From contig DBYW01000003.1 of NCBI GenBank assembly GCA_002311645.1, positions 162,814-226,813 on the forward strand: a stretch of 64,000 bases of DNA, given 5' to 3'. This document shows positions 30,001 through 39,200 of the stretch, in pieces. This DNA is from Bacteroidales bacterium UBA1176 (GTDB lineage Bacteria; Bacteroidota; Bacteroidia; Bacteroidales; WCHB1-69). The translations under genes and the position numbers were made by a program. The notes beneath the pieces are model-generated. The model ran no database searches. It had not been told where the DNA came from and saw nothing but the letters and a program-made list of their open reading frames with translations. Each line of letters starts with the position of its first letter. The stretch's first letter is position 1.

Positions 30001-33000
30001 GAAATCCTGCCGACCACCTATCCGGATTTGGTGGTGACTTCCGTCACCCATCCTTTGGATGTGTATTCCGGCAATGAAATTTCAGTGACATGGACGGTGA
30101 AAAACCAGGGCACCAATAAGGCAGAGGGCCAGTGGGTGGACAAAGTCTATCTGTCGAAAGATTCCTCATGGACCTCGGAAGGCTTTTTGCTTGGAACATA
30201 CCAGTGTGTTGACACCTTGCTGCCCGACAGCAGCTGTCAGCATACCATCACAGCGCGTGTTCCCATATCGTATAAGGACGATTACAACATCTTTGTATAT
30301 ACAGACCAGACCAACAACATCTATGAATCTTTGCAAGAGGCAAACAACGTCACCATGTCGTCCCAACCGTTGTACGTGTACTTGTCGCCCTATCCTGACC
30401 TGATGGTCACGAATATTGACATGCCGGCAGTTGTGGTCAACAACGGAAGCTACACCTGCCACTATACCGTGACCAATATGGGATATGGCCCGACATTCGC
30501 CGCCTTCTGGCGGGATCTCTTCAAAATTGGACAGGAAACGGTCCTCGACTCTGTGGGTGATCACAATTGGAATTATGGTTTTCATAACCACTCTGGTGTG
30601 CTGAATCCCGGCGAATCCTATCAGGGAGAAATAACAGTAACCATTCCAGTAGATATTTATGGTGAATGGAATCTGTTTATTCAAGCGGACGCTGACAATG
30701 CGGTCTTTGAATATGATGCGGACACCAACAATGTGGCCATGTTCACCATGCGTGTGAATCCGCCCGATTTGACAGTCACCAACGTTACCGTTTCCGCTGA
30801 CACGGCATGGAGCGGTACGGAAATAGCGGTTTCCTATACCGTGGTGAACACAGACGGAGGTGCCGCATACTATCAGGAATATACGAATCCTAAGGTGAAA
30901 GACAGGATCTATTATGGAACCTCCCCCAACAGTTATGCAGATGGGACCGCGACGCTGATAAGGACGTATGAATATGATGATGGTTTCAGCTTAGGTGCAG
31001 GTGCACAGCGCACCTACACACGCACCGTCACCATTCCCGACGGGGCACAGGGGCCGGGCTATATTTTTGTGGAGTGCAACAGTGGCGAGACCCTGTTTGA
31101 GAACGGGCGCACAAACAACAACATGGGGGCAAGTGATGAGATGTTTGCGCTGCTCTCGCCCTGGCCGGACATCCATGTCACGAGACTTGCTGTTCCGGAG
31201 CTGACCACCCTCGGCAGCCGCTTCACCGTTGAATATACCGTCCGCAACGATGGTATTACCGATTTGAACAACGAACCCGTATACCAGGTTTTCTTCAGCT
31301 CGAATTCCCCCGCCGTCTATAATCCCATGGATGCACCCATTGCCGTAGTGCGGGATGTCTTGACCTTGGCCGTCGGCGAGGAGAAAACGATAACCGCTGA
31401 TATGCAGATGAGCGCGGGCGACCTGCCAGGCTTCTATTACCTCCACATGTTGGTGGATGCCGACAGGGATGTGTATGAGCACACCGGCGAAAACAACAAC
31501 TATTTGATCAGCAACCAATTTGAAGCCCAGAGGTATCCTCTGGACCTGGCAATCGTGGCATTGGATGTTCCTGATACTGTGGAGTGGGGACAAAATGTGG
31601 CTATCCGTATAAATGTGAAAAACCTGTCGGAGGTCTATACTACAGATTCGTTGTGGTGCCAATTGTATTTATCAGATAATGGATCCATTTATAGGCTTGA
31701 TCCAATACTGAATAGACCTTTTGCAGGACTTAGTCCTGGAGCCGATATATGGGTTGAACTGGAATATGTGATTCCTTTGGGTTCACCGTCAAGAGCCTAT
31801 CTGATCGCTAACCTCGAAAGGCGACACAACCCGGATATAGACATATCTAATGATATACTTGAAAAAATCCTGACAATCAATTCCATACCGGTTCCAGACC
31901 TGTCCATTATCGATGTGAATGTTTTGGATGAGGTATATAGTGGACAACCTGCCCGCTTAGTCTATAAAGTGAGGAACATCAGCGAGGTGCCTGTGGAGAA
32001 TCAGAATTGGGTTGACAAACTGAGATGTGCTGCTAATAGAGATTTTATGTCCTTGTCCTATGCCAAAACAAATATGACATTGAACCAAAATGAATTCTAT
32101 TTGGACACGGTGGAATTCACCATACCCCAGCCACATACAGGCTATATAACATTAGTGTTGACGGTCAACGACGATCAGAACATGTACGAGTTTTATCGGA
32201 ACAACAATACAGTATCCATTCCGATAACAGTCTATGAACAGGCACCCGGCGATCTGATTGTGACCCATGTGGCCAGCGACGACACCGTTGTATCGGGGAA
32301 TCAGCTTCATGTGCAGTGGGATGTTGAGAATGTGGGCACGAACCCGATGCAGGGCAGGAACCTCCGCTCCTTGGTATATGTCTCCGTGGACACCATCTTC
32401 GATGCGGGTGACCGCCTCTTGGGCAGTGTGACTTCCGAACTCGACTTGGCCGTGGGCGCCTCCGTGCAACAGACTTTGAGTGCCCGTGTGAGCGGACTGT
32501 CCATGGGCGAGTATCATCTCATTGTCAAAACGGATGTGAGCAATGCCTTCCACGAGGACAACGAAAACAACAACTCCGGCTTCTCTGCCGAGCCCTTTGT
32601 GGTGGGAGTCCGCCAGCTTCCGTTCAACACCGACATGCCCGACACCCTGGTCAACAACGAGGCGTCCGATTACATGCTGACCGTGGGCGATCAGACGCGC
32701 CAGACGGTACGCATTCACCTGCATTCGGAAGACTCGCTTTTAGGAGCCTACAACCAGATATATGCCACCCATAACCGGATGGGCGACAACCTGAATTACT
32801 CCTACTCCACCATTGGCCAATACACGGCCAACCCGGAGCTGTATATCCCCTATACCATGCAGGGTTATTATGGAGTCAACCTCTATGGCTCAACTCCCGT
32901 GAGCAACGAGCAGAACACCATCTTGCGCGCCGACATACTGCCCTTTGTCATCGTGTCGGTCAATGCCGACCATGGCGGCAACACGGGTGAGGTAACGCTT

Positions 33001-33540
33001 GAGCTGACGGGCTCGCGTTTCCGTCCCGACATGAAAGTGTACCTGCGGAATGGCAACGACACGATATGTGCCGACACGGTGGTCTGGGAGAACTATTACC
33101 AGGCATTCGCACGTTTCAACCTGGCAGGCAAGGCGACTGGCGTCTATGATGTGACAGCCCTGAACTTCTGCGAAGGGGAGGCTGTGCTGCCCAATGCTTT
33201 CACCATTGAGGAAGAGTCCCCATACGGCTTGAGCTACAACCTGGAATTTCCCGCTTCTCCCCGATTGCACCGCAATGTGGTGATGATGCTGGAGTTCGGC
33301 AACATCGGCAACGTGGACTTGCACGACCAGGTGCTGGAAATCACCAGCAACGGCGGTTGCCCCATTGCGCTGACTCCGGAAGATGTGAGCCTGGGCCAAA
33401 CGGTATTGCGCATACCTCTGTCCATTGAGGGAGAGCCCGAAGGCCTGCTTCGTCCCGGAAGTTATGGTACCATCAGAATCTATACCTACACCGATCACGC
33501 ACTCGTTTTCTCCATAATTCCCGTCAAATCCGTTGAATAA
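21025..33540 (+). CDS. Giant secreted protein with anchor-J-like, Fn3, beta-helix and CARDB domains (4171 residues)
   Basis: A signal peptide (1-20) precedes a cleaved-adhesin/choice-of-anchor-J-like domain (about 21-190, LSENFEGGTDVSWLPAGWSV). Two related Cys-containing modules cover about 205-635. Fn3-like domains follow. There are three parallel beta-helix, choice-of-anchor-Q-like domains at about 825-1267, 1636-2112 and 2126-2546, each opening with GVNVYGGF-x-GNEP and closing near VDIGC. Three more Fn3-like repeats cover about 2548-2822. About eight CARDB repeats (YPDLVVTSVTHPLDVYSGN) fill 2825-3850, then a GILRPG-like C-terminal module. No T9SS sorting tail is visible. It probably acts as a surface or extracellular adhesin. 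It leads the operon to 43016. Confidence 0.88.
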   Translation: MKKLYFLTFALLLFSSALRGQTVLSENFEGGTDVSWLPAGWSVIDANNDNRNWRFHTYSGYGAQVHSGNGCMISDSWYSGQGACTPDNWLVTPAVTLPANAVLYYWVVAQNHYYTGENYGVYISTNGGNTPNDFVSLFEESSVPSTYEQRAISLAAYAGQTVRLAFRHYNCYDEYWMNIDDVVITNDPSAGGGTTPIVPGPGDQCSLQIHLERTLGASSATYSVYYMVNNNYSSRTLLELDPSTASFDTTLLLPPSTLFELWGWDGGSDFRCRIIDGSGNVFEDSYYPNYRTLDACSAACNLYVTYGANDTLRNISDPNWIKVYAGDNSSTWWNLYNSTWTSVGHTWGEYIPVSAGVPFHFVWTEPDVVNHSSYFVIRDNSTNQEIFRKNAGEVLPDGEFLIYTPTCGSCAASDKCPLTIHLSRNANDPDHPGDYIVVYFVGGDYSNQHELRLGPSESSLDTTLMLCPDIPFELNTKWESGVGGYCGPDFQARFVNAYGNITNSGYYPSYSTSNPCARTCDYAVRIGAATALSGVNSTWIEIYEGNATTPFKTIGQSNYTSGTYYYPFSVTAGKQYRFVWHEPDQANHATYFYIMDQDDETIFTKNQYTTLADGEFFVVTPTCQAVLVTTDQPTNIQTYSARCGGTVHTDAIDNYNSSYGIDYGVCYGTTPNPTVNGTHTTTHSYSGGTFSFTHYLSNLQDNTTYYVRAYVSYMGNVTYGEQVQFTTPQAYFCQTPSSVNGYGLTGSSELITWQVNNVTMPIGSYTLQYKKATDSDWSAEISVTDTQYVLNGLLANTQYNVRVRSVCASENSSWKTASFTTPVAMMNHLYVTVTGSGNGSSWTNSMGSFSDALRLAAEIRRIYDTTVTIWVAAGTYYGDVDSLQAFKMYEGVNVYGGFAGNEPDNYDLSSRDFDANATILDGQNSHRVLYQDGSPTQTVVWDGFTIQNGAANYTSGNTWSRFGGGAILAQAFEMRNCRFLHNYSYSDGGAVLLRPNVSNPAFKFQNCVFSYNKSDDEGGAVASNIYMMNVNPDTLDLNLIFDHCDFTYNSANEKSALVDFYGILKFYNCKFKYNSAVSPSSGATYSGTVEGGRLFVNCEISHNKANEYAGLSNSTASLLNCIIVNNEDVNSYHAFSSGLYNFRGVMTNCVVWGNKVDGVPVNIYSTIYGYDEMLIQNCAIEGGFDFDGNPNNTFITLESENYGDAAGRNYPFFACPENGDYRLRGQSALVNAGVNNPDMPAQDLAGEARVYGGTVDIGCFEYQGEDLCIAPITMAAQDVYGTSATITWQNANPNEPLYYELSYKQENETTWTVYPGQLHTTWAMLSGLQPQTNYVVRLRTFCDAGHTSEYSPELNFTTSCANGYIHTTLVNGTTDYYWTFGGLPFDDGYSYSQQIFRADEMGSAGTIDTIYLQHDQTSQAAVRNVDIYMAHTLRTNFETGDDWIPFEQLTLVYSGNITVDCAADGTWIPVPLQVPFDYNGENNLALVFDDNTYDWINYYEGFRSHKTTEKTSMSVSRRMLDFDFTNLPTSYSLETECMNIIFAGSCATGGCDRANLSVMDVTPTSATLAFTQGANSTANDLQYRKVGDETYIVLPTSSSPYTLQGLTQNTEYEVRMRSRCGFEYGAWRTVRFRTGLKNLSRLYVTTTGNGDGSSWANATHDFLWALETAEMMKQTFGTAPDIWVAEGTYYGDTLHRDAFFMKEGVNVYGGFVGNEPDNYDLSQRDFAHHASILDGNNRRRVLNQREKFAEHTTWDGFTIQHGYLEQYIGNAAGAYLRGSVSLYNCVITDNDGSNGGVGGLQCIGDEHSIYVHGAYQTIYDSIFIRNCVISHNTNGGAIFDQHVLAENCVIEYNTSEYDGGGVTLTNGAKLRNSIVRHNTALREYYSYYELYHDGYGGGVYAGGRTVVENCEITHNVAANGGGVCDATGGNDSYRDYKSGIFNCLIANNTAYKGGGVYCNIESRVVGSTIVNNMIESEDDEDLGAGVIGDHNTLLLNCIIWGNKRNGTPEGYVHQQRNTIVFEANHVASDVAIEGEHNILLLSDSYAHGIFSPRFAHPAETAGANDTTRNVDWHLLPGSACINKGDTLVFGTTDLDGLVRVQQDTVDLGCYETPYNGVVLPSLPDSIVYVKEGGAGTGMGDSWENATASLTDALNIASLSRGQVWVAAGTYYGENASAANAFEMKAGVNVYGGFEGNEPPAFNLEERDLEHNVSILDGQQQQRVLYQAQDFVAEDSVAWDGFTIQNGRTTGNGAGVFMRQYSRLKNCIVQNNMVEGFGEKRGNGIYVYNTKNYSQGYFHDSGYTIISHCKIINNGAEMTSATVYGGGLYAWVAEIDHTEFAHNAASYGGGAYLYENVSLSNCLIHNNKASMYGGGVYMEDNDMQMVSCDIVKNTVARSNGGGGLYNKYERWGTWGEWDTLLMRNCIVWGNRFEGMDNDWHSPTYQEEVSIPDNIVQVRDINTSMKYCAVEGGYVGTGNMMLAPENDKFNGEQFYVRFMNPDQENFRLHPLSACVNKGSNGFVDAAFDFYGNIRINDTLVDIGCAEAGELECLPVTSVTVTVDCDSVQLMWNRVFMENQWQLSYGEVGADPTVILLNDTVYTIYDLPKGRNYTAFVRSICSADKQSEPSSSANFRTPLCLPEACTPVPGITADVQCDSVILTWNRGGNEAQWLLSYGESNAAPVELLVNDTVYTLKNLTYDHSYTAYVFAICDDTVRSDTSVWVNFVAQTCNVSVCPAVTGLTADVTCDSVKLRWNHNNDADHWVVSWGQAGEEHVLDTVENNVYVLRNLPLDQLYTVSVFALCNGNTLAGETSPLVTFRTQCLQPALLPDLHVTEVHYSNPVIGQTMRVQWTVKNDGDGDTPPGTTWPDYIWLVRDADVRLHDPNDMNLAQVTNLQALQSGESYTNTADVVIPNDLEPGNYYLFVFADQTDAYAIDFTPAGNGNLAPNPYTPSVTGNPYPYLKGLSHQTGWNANLPGEVVEVENLDNFFYVVVEILPTTYPDLVVTSVTHPLDVYSGNEISVTWTVKNQGTNKAEGQWVDKVYLSKDSSWTSEGFLLGTYQCVDTLLPDSSCQHTITARVPISYKDDYNIFVYTDQTNNIYESLQEANNVTMSSQPLYVYLSPYPDLMVTNIDMPAVVVNNGSYTCHYTVTNMGYGPTFAAFWRDLFKIGQETVLDSVGDHNWNYGFHNHSGVLNPGESYQGEITVTIPVDIYGEWNLFIQADADNAVFEYDADTNNVAMFTMRVNPPDLTVTNVTVSADTAWSGTEIAVSYTVVNTDGGAAYYQEYTNPKVKDRIYYGTSPNSYADGTATLIRTYEYDDGFSLGAGAQRTYTRTVTIPDGAQGPGYIFVECNSGETLFENGRTNNNMGASDEMFALLSPWPDIHVTRLAVPELTTLGSRFTVEYTVRNDGITDLNNEPVYQVFFSSNSPAVYNPMDAPIAVVRDVLTLAVGEEKTITADMQMSAGDLPGFYYLHMLVDADRDVYEHTGENNNYLISNQFEAQRYPLDLAIVALDVPDTVEWGQNVAIRINVKNLSEVYTTDSLWCQLYLSDNGSIYRLDPILNRPFAGLSPGADIWVELEYVIPLGSPSRAYLIANLERRHNPDIDISNDILEKILTINSIPVPDLSIIDVNVLDEVYSGQPARLVYKVRNISEVPVENQNWVDKLRCAANRDFMSLSYAKTNMTLNQNEFYLDTVEFTIPQPHTGYITLVLTVNDDQNMYEFYRNNNTVSIPITVYEQAPGDLIVTHVASDDTVVSGNQLHVQWDVENVGTNPMQGRNLRSLVYVSVDTIFDAGDRLLGSVTSELDLAVGASVQQTLSARVSGLSMGEYHLIVKTDVSNAFHEDNENNNSGFSAEPFVVGVRQLPFNTDMPDTLVNNEASDYMLTVGDQTRQTVRIHLHSEDSLLGAYNQIYATHNRMGDNLNYSYSTIGQYTANPELYIPYTMQGYYGVNLYGSTPVSNEQNTILRADILPFVIVSVNADHGGNTGEVTLELTGSRFRPDMKVYLRNGNDTICADTVVWENYYQAFARFNLAGKATGVYDVTALNFCEGEAVLPNAFTIEEESPYGLSYNLEFPASPRLHRNVVMMLEFGNIGNVDLHDQVLEITSNGGCPIALTPEDVSLGQTVLRIPLSIEGEPEGLLRPGSYGTIRIYTYTDHALVFSIIPVKSVE

Positions 33541-33554
33541 AAATAAAACACAAT

Positions 33555-34760
33555 ATGAAACCTGTTAAATCATTATTTGTAACCGCATTTATACTCTCGG
33601 CCTGCCTTTCGCTTCATGCGCAGTCCAACGCACATTTTGCCGGAGAGGATAAGAAGGTTGTGCATCTGAATGACAATTCGCAGCAAGTGGAAATCGGCCT
33701 GCCGGATTCCGACCCGACCCACTGCTATGAATGGTCCGGACCCAATATTCTGACGGATCCCCACCAGCCTGTCATCACAGTGAATCCGCCGGATCCGACG
33801 AATGTCTACACCGTTGTCCGGCATTCCACCTGCGGCCCGGAGACCGACGAGGTGGTGGTCTCCTCGGTTGACACTATCAGCCTCGTCAGTGTGACCCCGC
33901 TTAGAGAATGTTACAACGATGGCGATTCCGTACATTTGTCGGATTTTGACATCGTGACCGACCCGCCCGGATATGGCTCGTTGGTTACAGTGTCACCCCA
34001 AGTTGTTTACAATGTCTTGTGGACCGATCTTTTGCCAGAAAAACCGATAGAGCTAACATTCAGCTTGCGCTATGGCGGTCACACATCCACCAAGAAAGCG
34101 ACGGTGGATGTGTATAATGAGGGCTTTACTGTGTCGGCAGGATCAAGTGTCCATCTCCGCAATATACAAAAAGCCTTGGAAAATTTGGCAAAGCTGGTGG
34201 AGAAAGGCAAAGACATAACCAAAGTTCTCAGCAAGAATAAAGCTTCCCCATGTACTCCCGGATTCGATGCCGCATTGAATTTGCCAAGTGTGAGATTCTT
34301 CAGGGCCTGCTGTAATGGAAACGCCGTGCAGGGTTTTACTCTGTCTGGTATATCATTCGCACCCACTATTTCTATGGATTGCTATTTCCCATTGCCTGGC
34401 TGTAGCGTTCGTGGATTAGGGGGGTTTAATGTACATTTTGGACTCGCGGCAGGTGCGACTGTGGGGCCTATCTCCTATACCTATAAAGGGGATTGCTCGA
34501 ATTTGACAGCAGCACTCATTGGCGCTTTTGTTCAGGTTTCGGGAGGTGTCGAGTTCGAATTTCTCGACAGGGACATCCTTTCAGCACAACTTGATCTTGT
34601 GGGAACAGGGTCCACCAGTGTCAACTGGACTGTTGGGGAAGGTATAAACTGGGGGGGACTGACAGTAGACCTTTCAGTAGCCGGCAGCGTGACCTTCTTG
34701 AGTCTGTTTACGAAAAGTGTAAGCGCTCCACTTGGCCAACACGTATTTTTTAAAGACTAA
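33555..34760 (+). CDS. Secreted protein of unknown function (401 residues)
   Basis: A signal peptide (residues 1-22, SACLSLHAQ) is followed by an Ig/PKD-like segment (CYEWSGPNILTDPHQPVITV, about 55-75) similar to SPxxTxxYTV Ig-like domains, then a short helical stretch (NIQKALENLAKLVEKGKDIT, about 200-220). The C-terminal half is Gly-rich and beta-like with several Cys (FRACCNGNAVQG, GCSVRGLGG). I do not recognise the C-terminal family. It begins 14 bases after the giant gene and ends 6 bases before the next, so all four genes are probably one transcript. No sorting tail is seen. Confidence 0.7.
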   Translation: MKPVKSLFVTAFILSACLSLHAQSNAHFAGEDKKVVHLNDNSQQVEIGLPDSDPTHCYEWSGPNILTDPHQPVITVNPPDPTNVYTVVRHSTCGPETDEVVVSSVDTISLVSVTPLRECYNDGDSVHLSDFDIVTDPPGYGSLVTVSPQVVYNVLWTDLLPEKPIELTFSLRYGGHTSTKKATVDVYNEGFTVSAGSSVHLRNIQKALENLAKLVEKGKDITKVLSKNKASPCTPGFDAALNLPSVRFFRACCNGNAVQGFTLSGISFAPTISMDCYFPLPGCSVRGLGGFNVHFGLAAGATVGPISYTYKGDCSNLTAALIGAFVQVSGGVEFEFLDRDILSAQLDLVGTGSTSVNWTVGEGINWGGLTVDLSVAGSVTFLSLFTKSVSAPLGQHVFFKD

Positions 34761-34766
34761 AGTTGT

Positions 34767-36194
34767 TTGAAGATGAAAAAAATATATACATTTTTTGCTT
34801 TTGCAGTTTGCACCTTGTCTTTTATGTGTGCGCAAGCCCAGAATTGTCGTTTCCCGGCATATACCACTGGCCATTACGTCCTGTCCATGAATTTGGAGTT
34901 GGACAGTAATAGCGTGTATATGCCCGATAGCAGCCATCGTGTCTGCGGGCTTGTTTTCTCCTACGAATTGAATGGCATGATGCCTTCGGAAGATGATAGC
35001 CGTATCATATCCATTACGGGCGGCACCCAAAACCCTTCGGGCTCGAACACTCCGCCTGCCCTCCTGTGCCGTCTGTTACAGGCATACCGGAGCAATTCCT
35101 TGGAGAACATCAAACAACAGTACCGGCCGGCAGACAGAACCACGTTCGACGTGGTCCTGTCGCAACCCGCTTTGGCCAGCCGGTATCTTGCAGCGATCTC
35201 ACTCGTGGAGGAAATGAAGCTGACACTGACCTACGAGACAGACGACTACACCATAGCCTTGGTGACCTGCTATAACCACGACACCGTGATGGCCATCACT
35301 CCGTTCTGTCTGCAACAGGTTGGTGGCCAATGGTTCGCTGCCATAGTCAATGACAGCAGCACCACTGCAACGATAGTCAACATTTTGGCTTTCTTCGAGA
35401 ATTTTGGAGTCAATGACTTTATCCCTGCCGAGGACATCGTGGATGTTGACAACGACGGTGTTCCCAACACCTCTGACAACTGTCCTTGCAAATACAATCC
35501 TGACCAGAATGACAGGGATGGCGATGGCCTCGGGGATGTGTGCGACAACTGCCCCGAAAAGGCGAATCCCGACCAGAAAGACAGCGATCTCGACGGCATC
35601 GGCGATGTGTGCGACAACTGCCCCTTCCGATATAACCCTGACCAATACGACGGTGATGGTGACGGGGTTGGAGACAGCTGCGACAATTGCAAGAACCATC
35701 CCAACCCGAACCAGTTAGACTTAGACTTGGACGGCATAGGCGACGATTGTGACGATGATATTGACGGGGATGACATCCTCAATGAGAACGAGACGGATGG
35801 GGACATGGATGCCGACGGCATACCGGACAGCATGGACAACTGTCCCATGAACTATAACCCCGACCAGTTGGACAGCGACGGCGACGGCATCGGCGACGTG
35901 TGCGACAACTGCCCCGCAATTGCCAACCCGGGCCAGGAGGACGCGGACAACGACGGTTTTGGAGACGTTTGCGACCCCGACCGTGACGGCGACGGCATTC
36001 CGAATACGAACGACAACTGCCCCGACAATTCCAACGAAGACCAACTCGACATAGACTGCGACGGTGTGGGCGATGTGTGCGACCCCGACCTTGACGGCGA
36101 CGGCGTGCCCAACGAAAGCGACAACTGTCCCAACACCTTTAACCCCGACCAGCAAGACGCCAACCATAACGGCATTGGCGATGTTTGTGAATAA
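34767..36194 (+). CDS. Secreted thrombospondin type-3 repeat protein, calcium-binding (475 residues)
   Basis: A signal peptide (ends MCAQAQ) and an N-terminal region of about 200 residues of unknown fold precede roughly nine thrombospondin type-3 repeats from about residue 225 to the end. The repeats show the DxDGDGxGDVCDNCP pattern (for example DSDGDGIGDVCDNCP). In this family the Asp side chains bind calcium and the Cys pairs form disulphides. The protein stops right after the last repeat, with no OmpA or T9SS tail, so surface anchoring is not explained. One repeat is degenerate (DDDIDGDDILNENETDGDMD). Confidence 0.88.
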   Translation: MKMKKIYTFFAFAVCTLSFMCAQAQNCRFPAYTTGHYVLSMNLELDSNSVYMPDSSHRVCGLVFSYELNGMMPSEDDSRIISITGGTQNPSGSNTPPALLCRLLQAYRSNSLENIKQQYRPADRTTFDVVLSQPALASRYLAAISLVEEMKLTLTYETDDYTIALVTCYNHDTVMAITPFCLQQVGGQWFAAIVNDSSTTATIVNILAFFENFGVNDFIPAEDIVDVDNDGVPNTSDNCPCKYNPDQNDRDGDGLGDVCDNCPEKANPDQKDSDLDGIGDVCDNCPFRYNPDQYDGDGDGVGDSCDNCKNHPNPNQLDLDLDGIGDDCDDDIDGDDILNENETDGDMDADGIPDSMDNCPMNYNPDQLDSDGDGIGDVCDNCPAIANPGQEDADNDGFGDVCDPDRDGDGIPNTNDNCPDNSNEDQLDIDCDGVGDVCDPDLDGDGVPNESDNCPNTFNPDQQDANHNGIGDVCE

Positions 36195-36212
36195 AAACAG
36201 AAAGGAACGTTT

Positions 36213-39200
36213 ATGAAAAAACATAGCTCCATTTTCTTCAAAACAACAGCACTTGCTGTTTTGTTGACCATCCTGACAGGCGGCGCGTTTGCGCAGGCCC
36301 CTGGCGAGGGCACCCATAATGTGACCGTGGCCACGGGCTGCGGCAGCTATACCTGGAGTGCCAATGGCGTAAGCTATCAGGCCAGCGGTATATACACCTA
36401 CGCCTACGAGAACACCTCGGGCGAGGCCAGTGTCGACACCTTGAAACTGACCATTTATCCTGTGCCGAATGTAAAGATAAAGGGCAATGACACCGTCTGT
36501 TTTGGCGTGATTTCAGGATTGAAAGCCACCGGTGCAACCACCTACTGGTGGTGGCATACCGCTGACAATATGGCGGCAACCATCAACACTGTGCCCCGGG
36601 ATTCCATCACGGTCACACTTACAGAAATAGACACCTTTATTGTGGTGGGAACCAACAGTTATGGCTGTCAGGCAACGGACACCTTGCCAGTATTGGTGCT
36701 GCCTTTGCCGAGTGTGGTTGCACATGCCCATACTTCCAGAATCTGCAAAGGGCAAAGTGTGGTGCTCACCGCCGAGGGAGCAAGCGCGTACAGCTGGAGT
36801 CCCGGAGGACTTTTAGGTCAACCCGTCGAGGTCAGTCCCAAGAGGACCACCACCTATTGGGTTACGGGTGTCGATGACTTTGGCTGCCGCGCCAAGGCCT
36901 CTATCACGGTTGAGGTCGAAGCTGTGAAAATCATGGCTTCCCCCTCGCTGACGGTTTGTGAAGGGGAGAGCGTCACCCTGACCGCTTCGGGAGCGTTTTC
37001 GTATAGCTGGAACTACGGGGTACCCGGTGCCACCACCCCATCCATAGAGGTGGTTGAGTCCGGTGTCTATATCGTTACCGGACACCACAATGGTTGTAAC
37101 ACTTCGGACACTGCTATTGTCACAGTCCATCCGAAACCAAATGTCACAATCAGCGGAAACGATGTGGTTTGCCCGGATGAAAGTTCCACGCTTACAGCGT
37201 CAGGAGCGGATGAATACTCATGGAGCAACGGACAGACCACGGCAAGCATAGAAGTGAATGCGGCCGGTGTCTACACTGTTACGGGCACAGACAGCCACGG
37301 ATGCTCTGTCACCGTCCCCAAATTGTTGACGAATGGCACACATCCGATAATCAACGTTACCGGTGCAGGCGAAGTTTGCAGCGGATCGACCCTGCTTTTA
37401 AGTGCGGAAAATGTGAGCACCTGTGTGTGGAAAGACACTTTGGGGAATATTTTAGGCAACACGCCACAACTCCAGGTCGCGCCGACTGAAAACATGTTGT
37501 ATAAAGTCTATGGAGAAGTGAACGGGAACAACTGTTCAGGTATGGGTGTAAAGTATATAAGAGTTTACCCCTTACCCGAAATCAGTATCATATCGGATTC
37601 TCTCGTGTGTGAGGGAGGTGAAGTGGTACTTGCAGCCTCGTCGCATTATCCGGGGACAATCTCATACATTTGGCCCGGATACGGAAATGGCTCTTCCATT
37701 ACGGTAACACAGAACGAATCCCAAAAAACATACACATTGGTAGGAGTAACCGGACATGATTGCCGTGCATCCGTGTCGAAAACCATCAGAACCCGCATGG
37801 GTGTGGGACAGAGAGAAAGGATCAGTGTCTGTGGTGAGAACCGCAGCTGGCATGGACAGGTCTACTTCACTTCCGGCACCTATATTTCTTCGTATGCAAC
37901 ATTCGACGAACACAATTGCCCATGCTATGACACCCTGGACCTGATACTGAACTATAACACAGGTCAAACGGAAAGATGGTCCGAAAGTGAATATTACTAC
38001 TGGGACAAAACCGGCCAGACCTACTATTATAGCGGAACTTATACCACCGATGAATACCCCAACAGCAATGGATGCATGACAGCGGACACCTTGCACCTGA
38101 CCATCATCAATGAAGATGTGTTCCAAAACGACTGTATGATCTATGGCTTTATGGTAAAGGAGGAGTCTTGTGACCCAGGGCATGACGGGATTATCAAGTT
38201 AAGTGTCGACGAAGATGCAGCGTCCGATTTTGACATCGAATGGAATTTAGGCAATGGACAGACATCCTCAAGTTTGGTGGTGAACGGCGTTCGGAAAGGC
38301 TCATATCCCGTAAAGGTCAAGTCTCTCACTTGTCCCGATGTGATCTATTATGAGGATGTGATCGAGGTCACGAGAGAAGATGGCTGCCGTGATGATGATG
38401 ACGACGACGACGATGGAGGGTCTGGCCCAACCGTATCTATTAGTGGCCCGACCTCGGTAACTGCCAGTTGTGAGGACCTTCCGTCGTGCACCTATACTGT
38501 CGTTGTTTCGGGAGGTACGCCTCCTTACAGTACGCCTCCCGTTTATACCTTTACTTGTACTCCAAGCGGACATACCCGACTCTCACGTAGCGTCACGGAT
38601 TCCAAAGGCCGAACAGGACACGGATACTTGGATGTATATGGGAAAAAAGAGGATTGTCCCCATGACCCGAATCTGATCACGGGTCCGGAAGGCTACACGG
38701 AGGAGAAACGTTTTGTGAATGCCACGGACAAGATGGAATATCGGATTGATTTCGAGAACGATCCTAATTTTGCCACGGCGCCGGCCACCCGTGTAAAAAT
38801 CACCTACGATGTGCCGGCGGAGCAGAACTTGGGGTCCTTCCGCTTGGGCGAATTCGGCTTCGGCAGCTTCATCTATTCCGTGCCTTCCAATGTAAATTCC
38901 TACTACCAGCGTATCGATGTGTCCGACTCATTGGGCGTTTGGGTGGATGTGACCGCCGGCTTGGACATCATGAACCACCAGCTGTTCTGGATTTTCCAGA
39001 GCATTGACCCGGCCACGGGTGCCGAACCGGTAAGCTCACAAATAGGCTTCCTCCCCATCAATGATTCCCTGAGCCATGGTGAAGGCTATGTCACCTACTA
39101 CATTTCGCCTAACAGTACCGTGGCGACAGGAGACACAGTGGCAGCCCAGGCAACTATTGTTTTCGATGACAACGAATCTATTGAAACCAATGTGTATGTC

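Noticed and set aside
33400..33560. Frameshift joining the giant gene to the next gene
   Set aside because: The stop at 33540 is followed by a clean ATG with a new signal peptide at 33555, so these are two genes.
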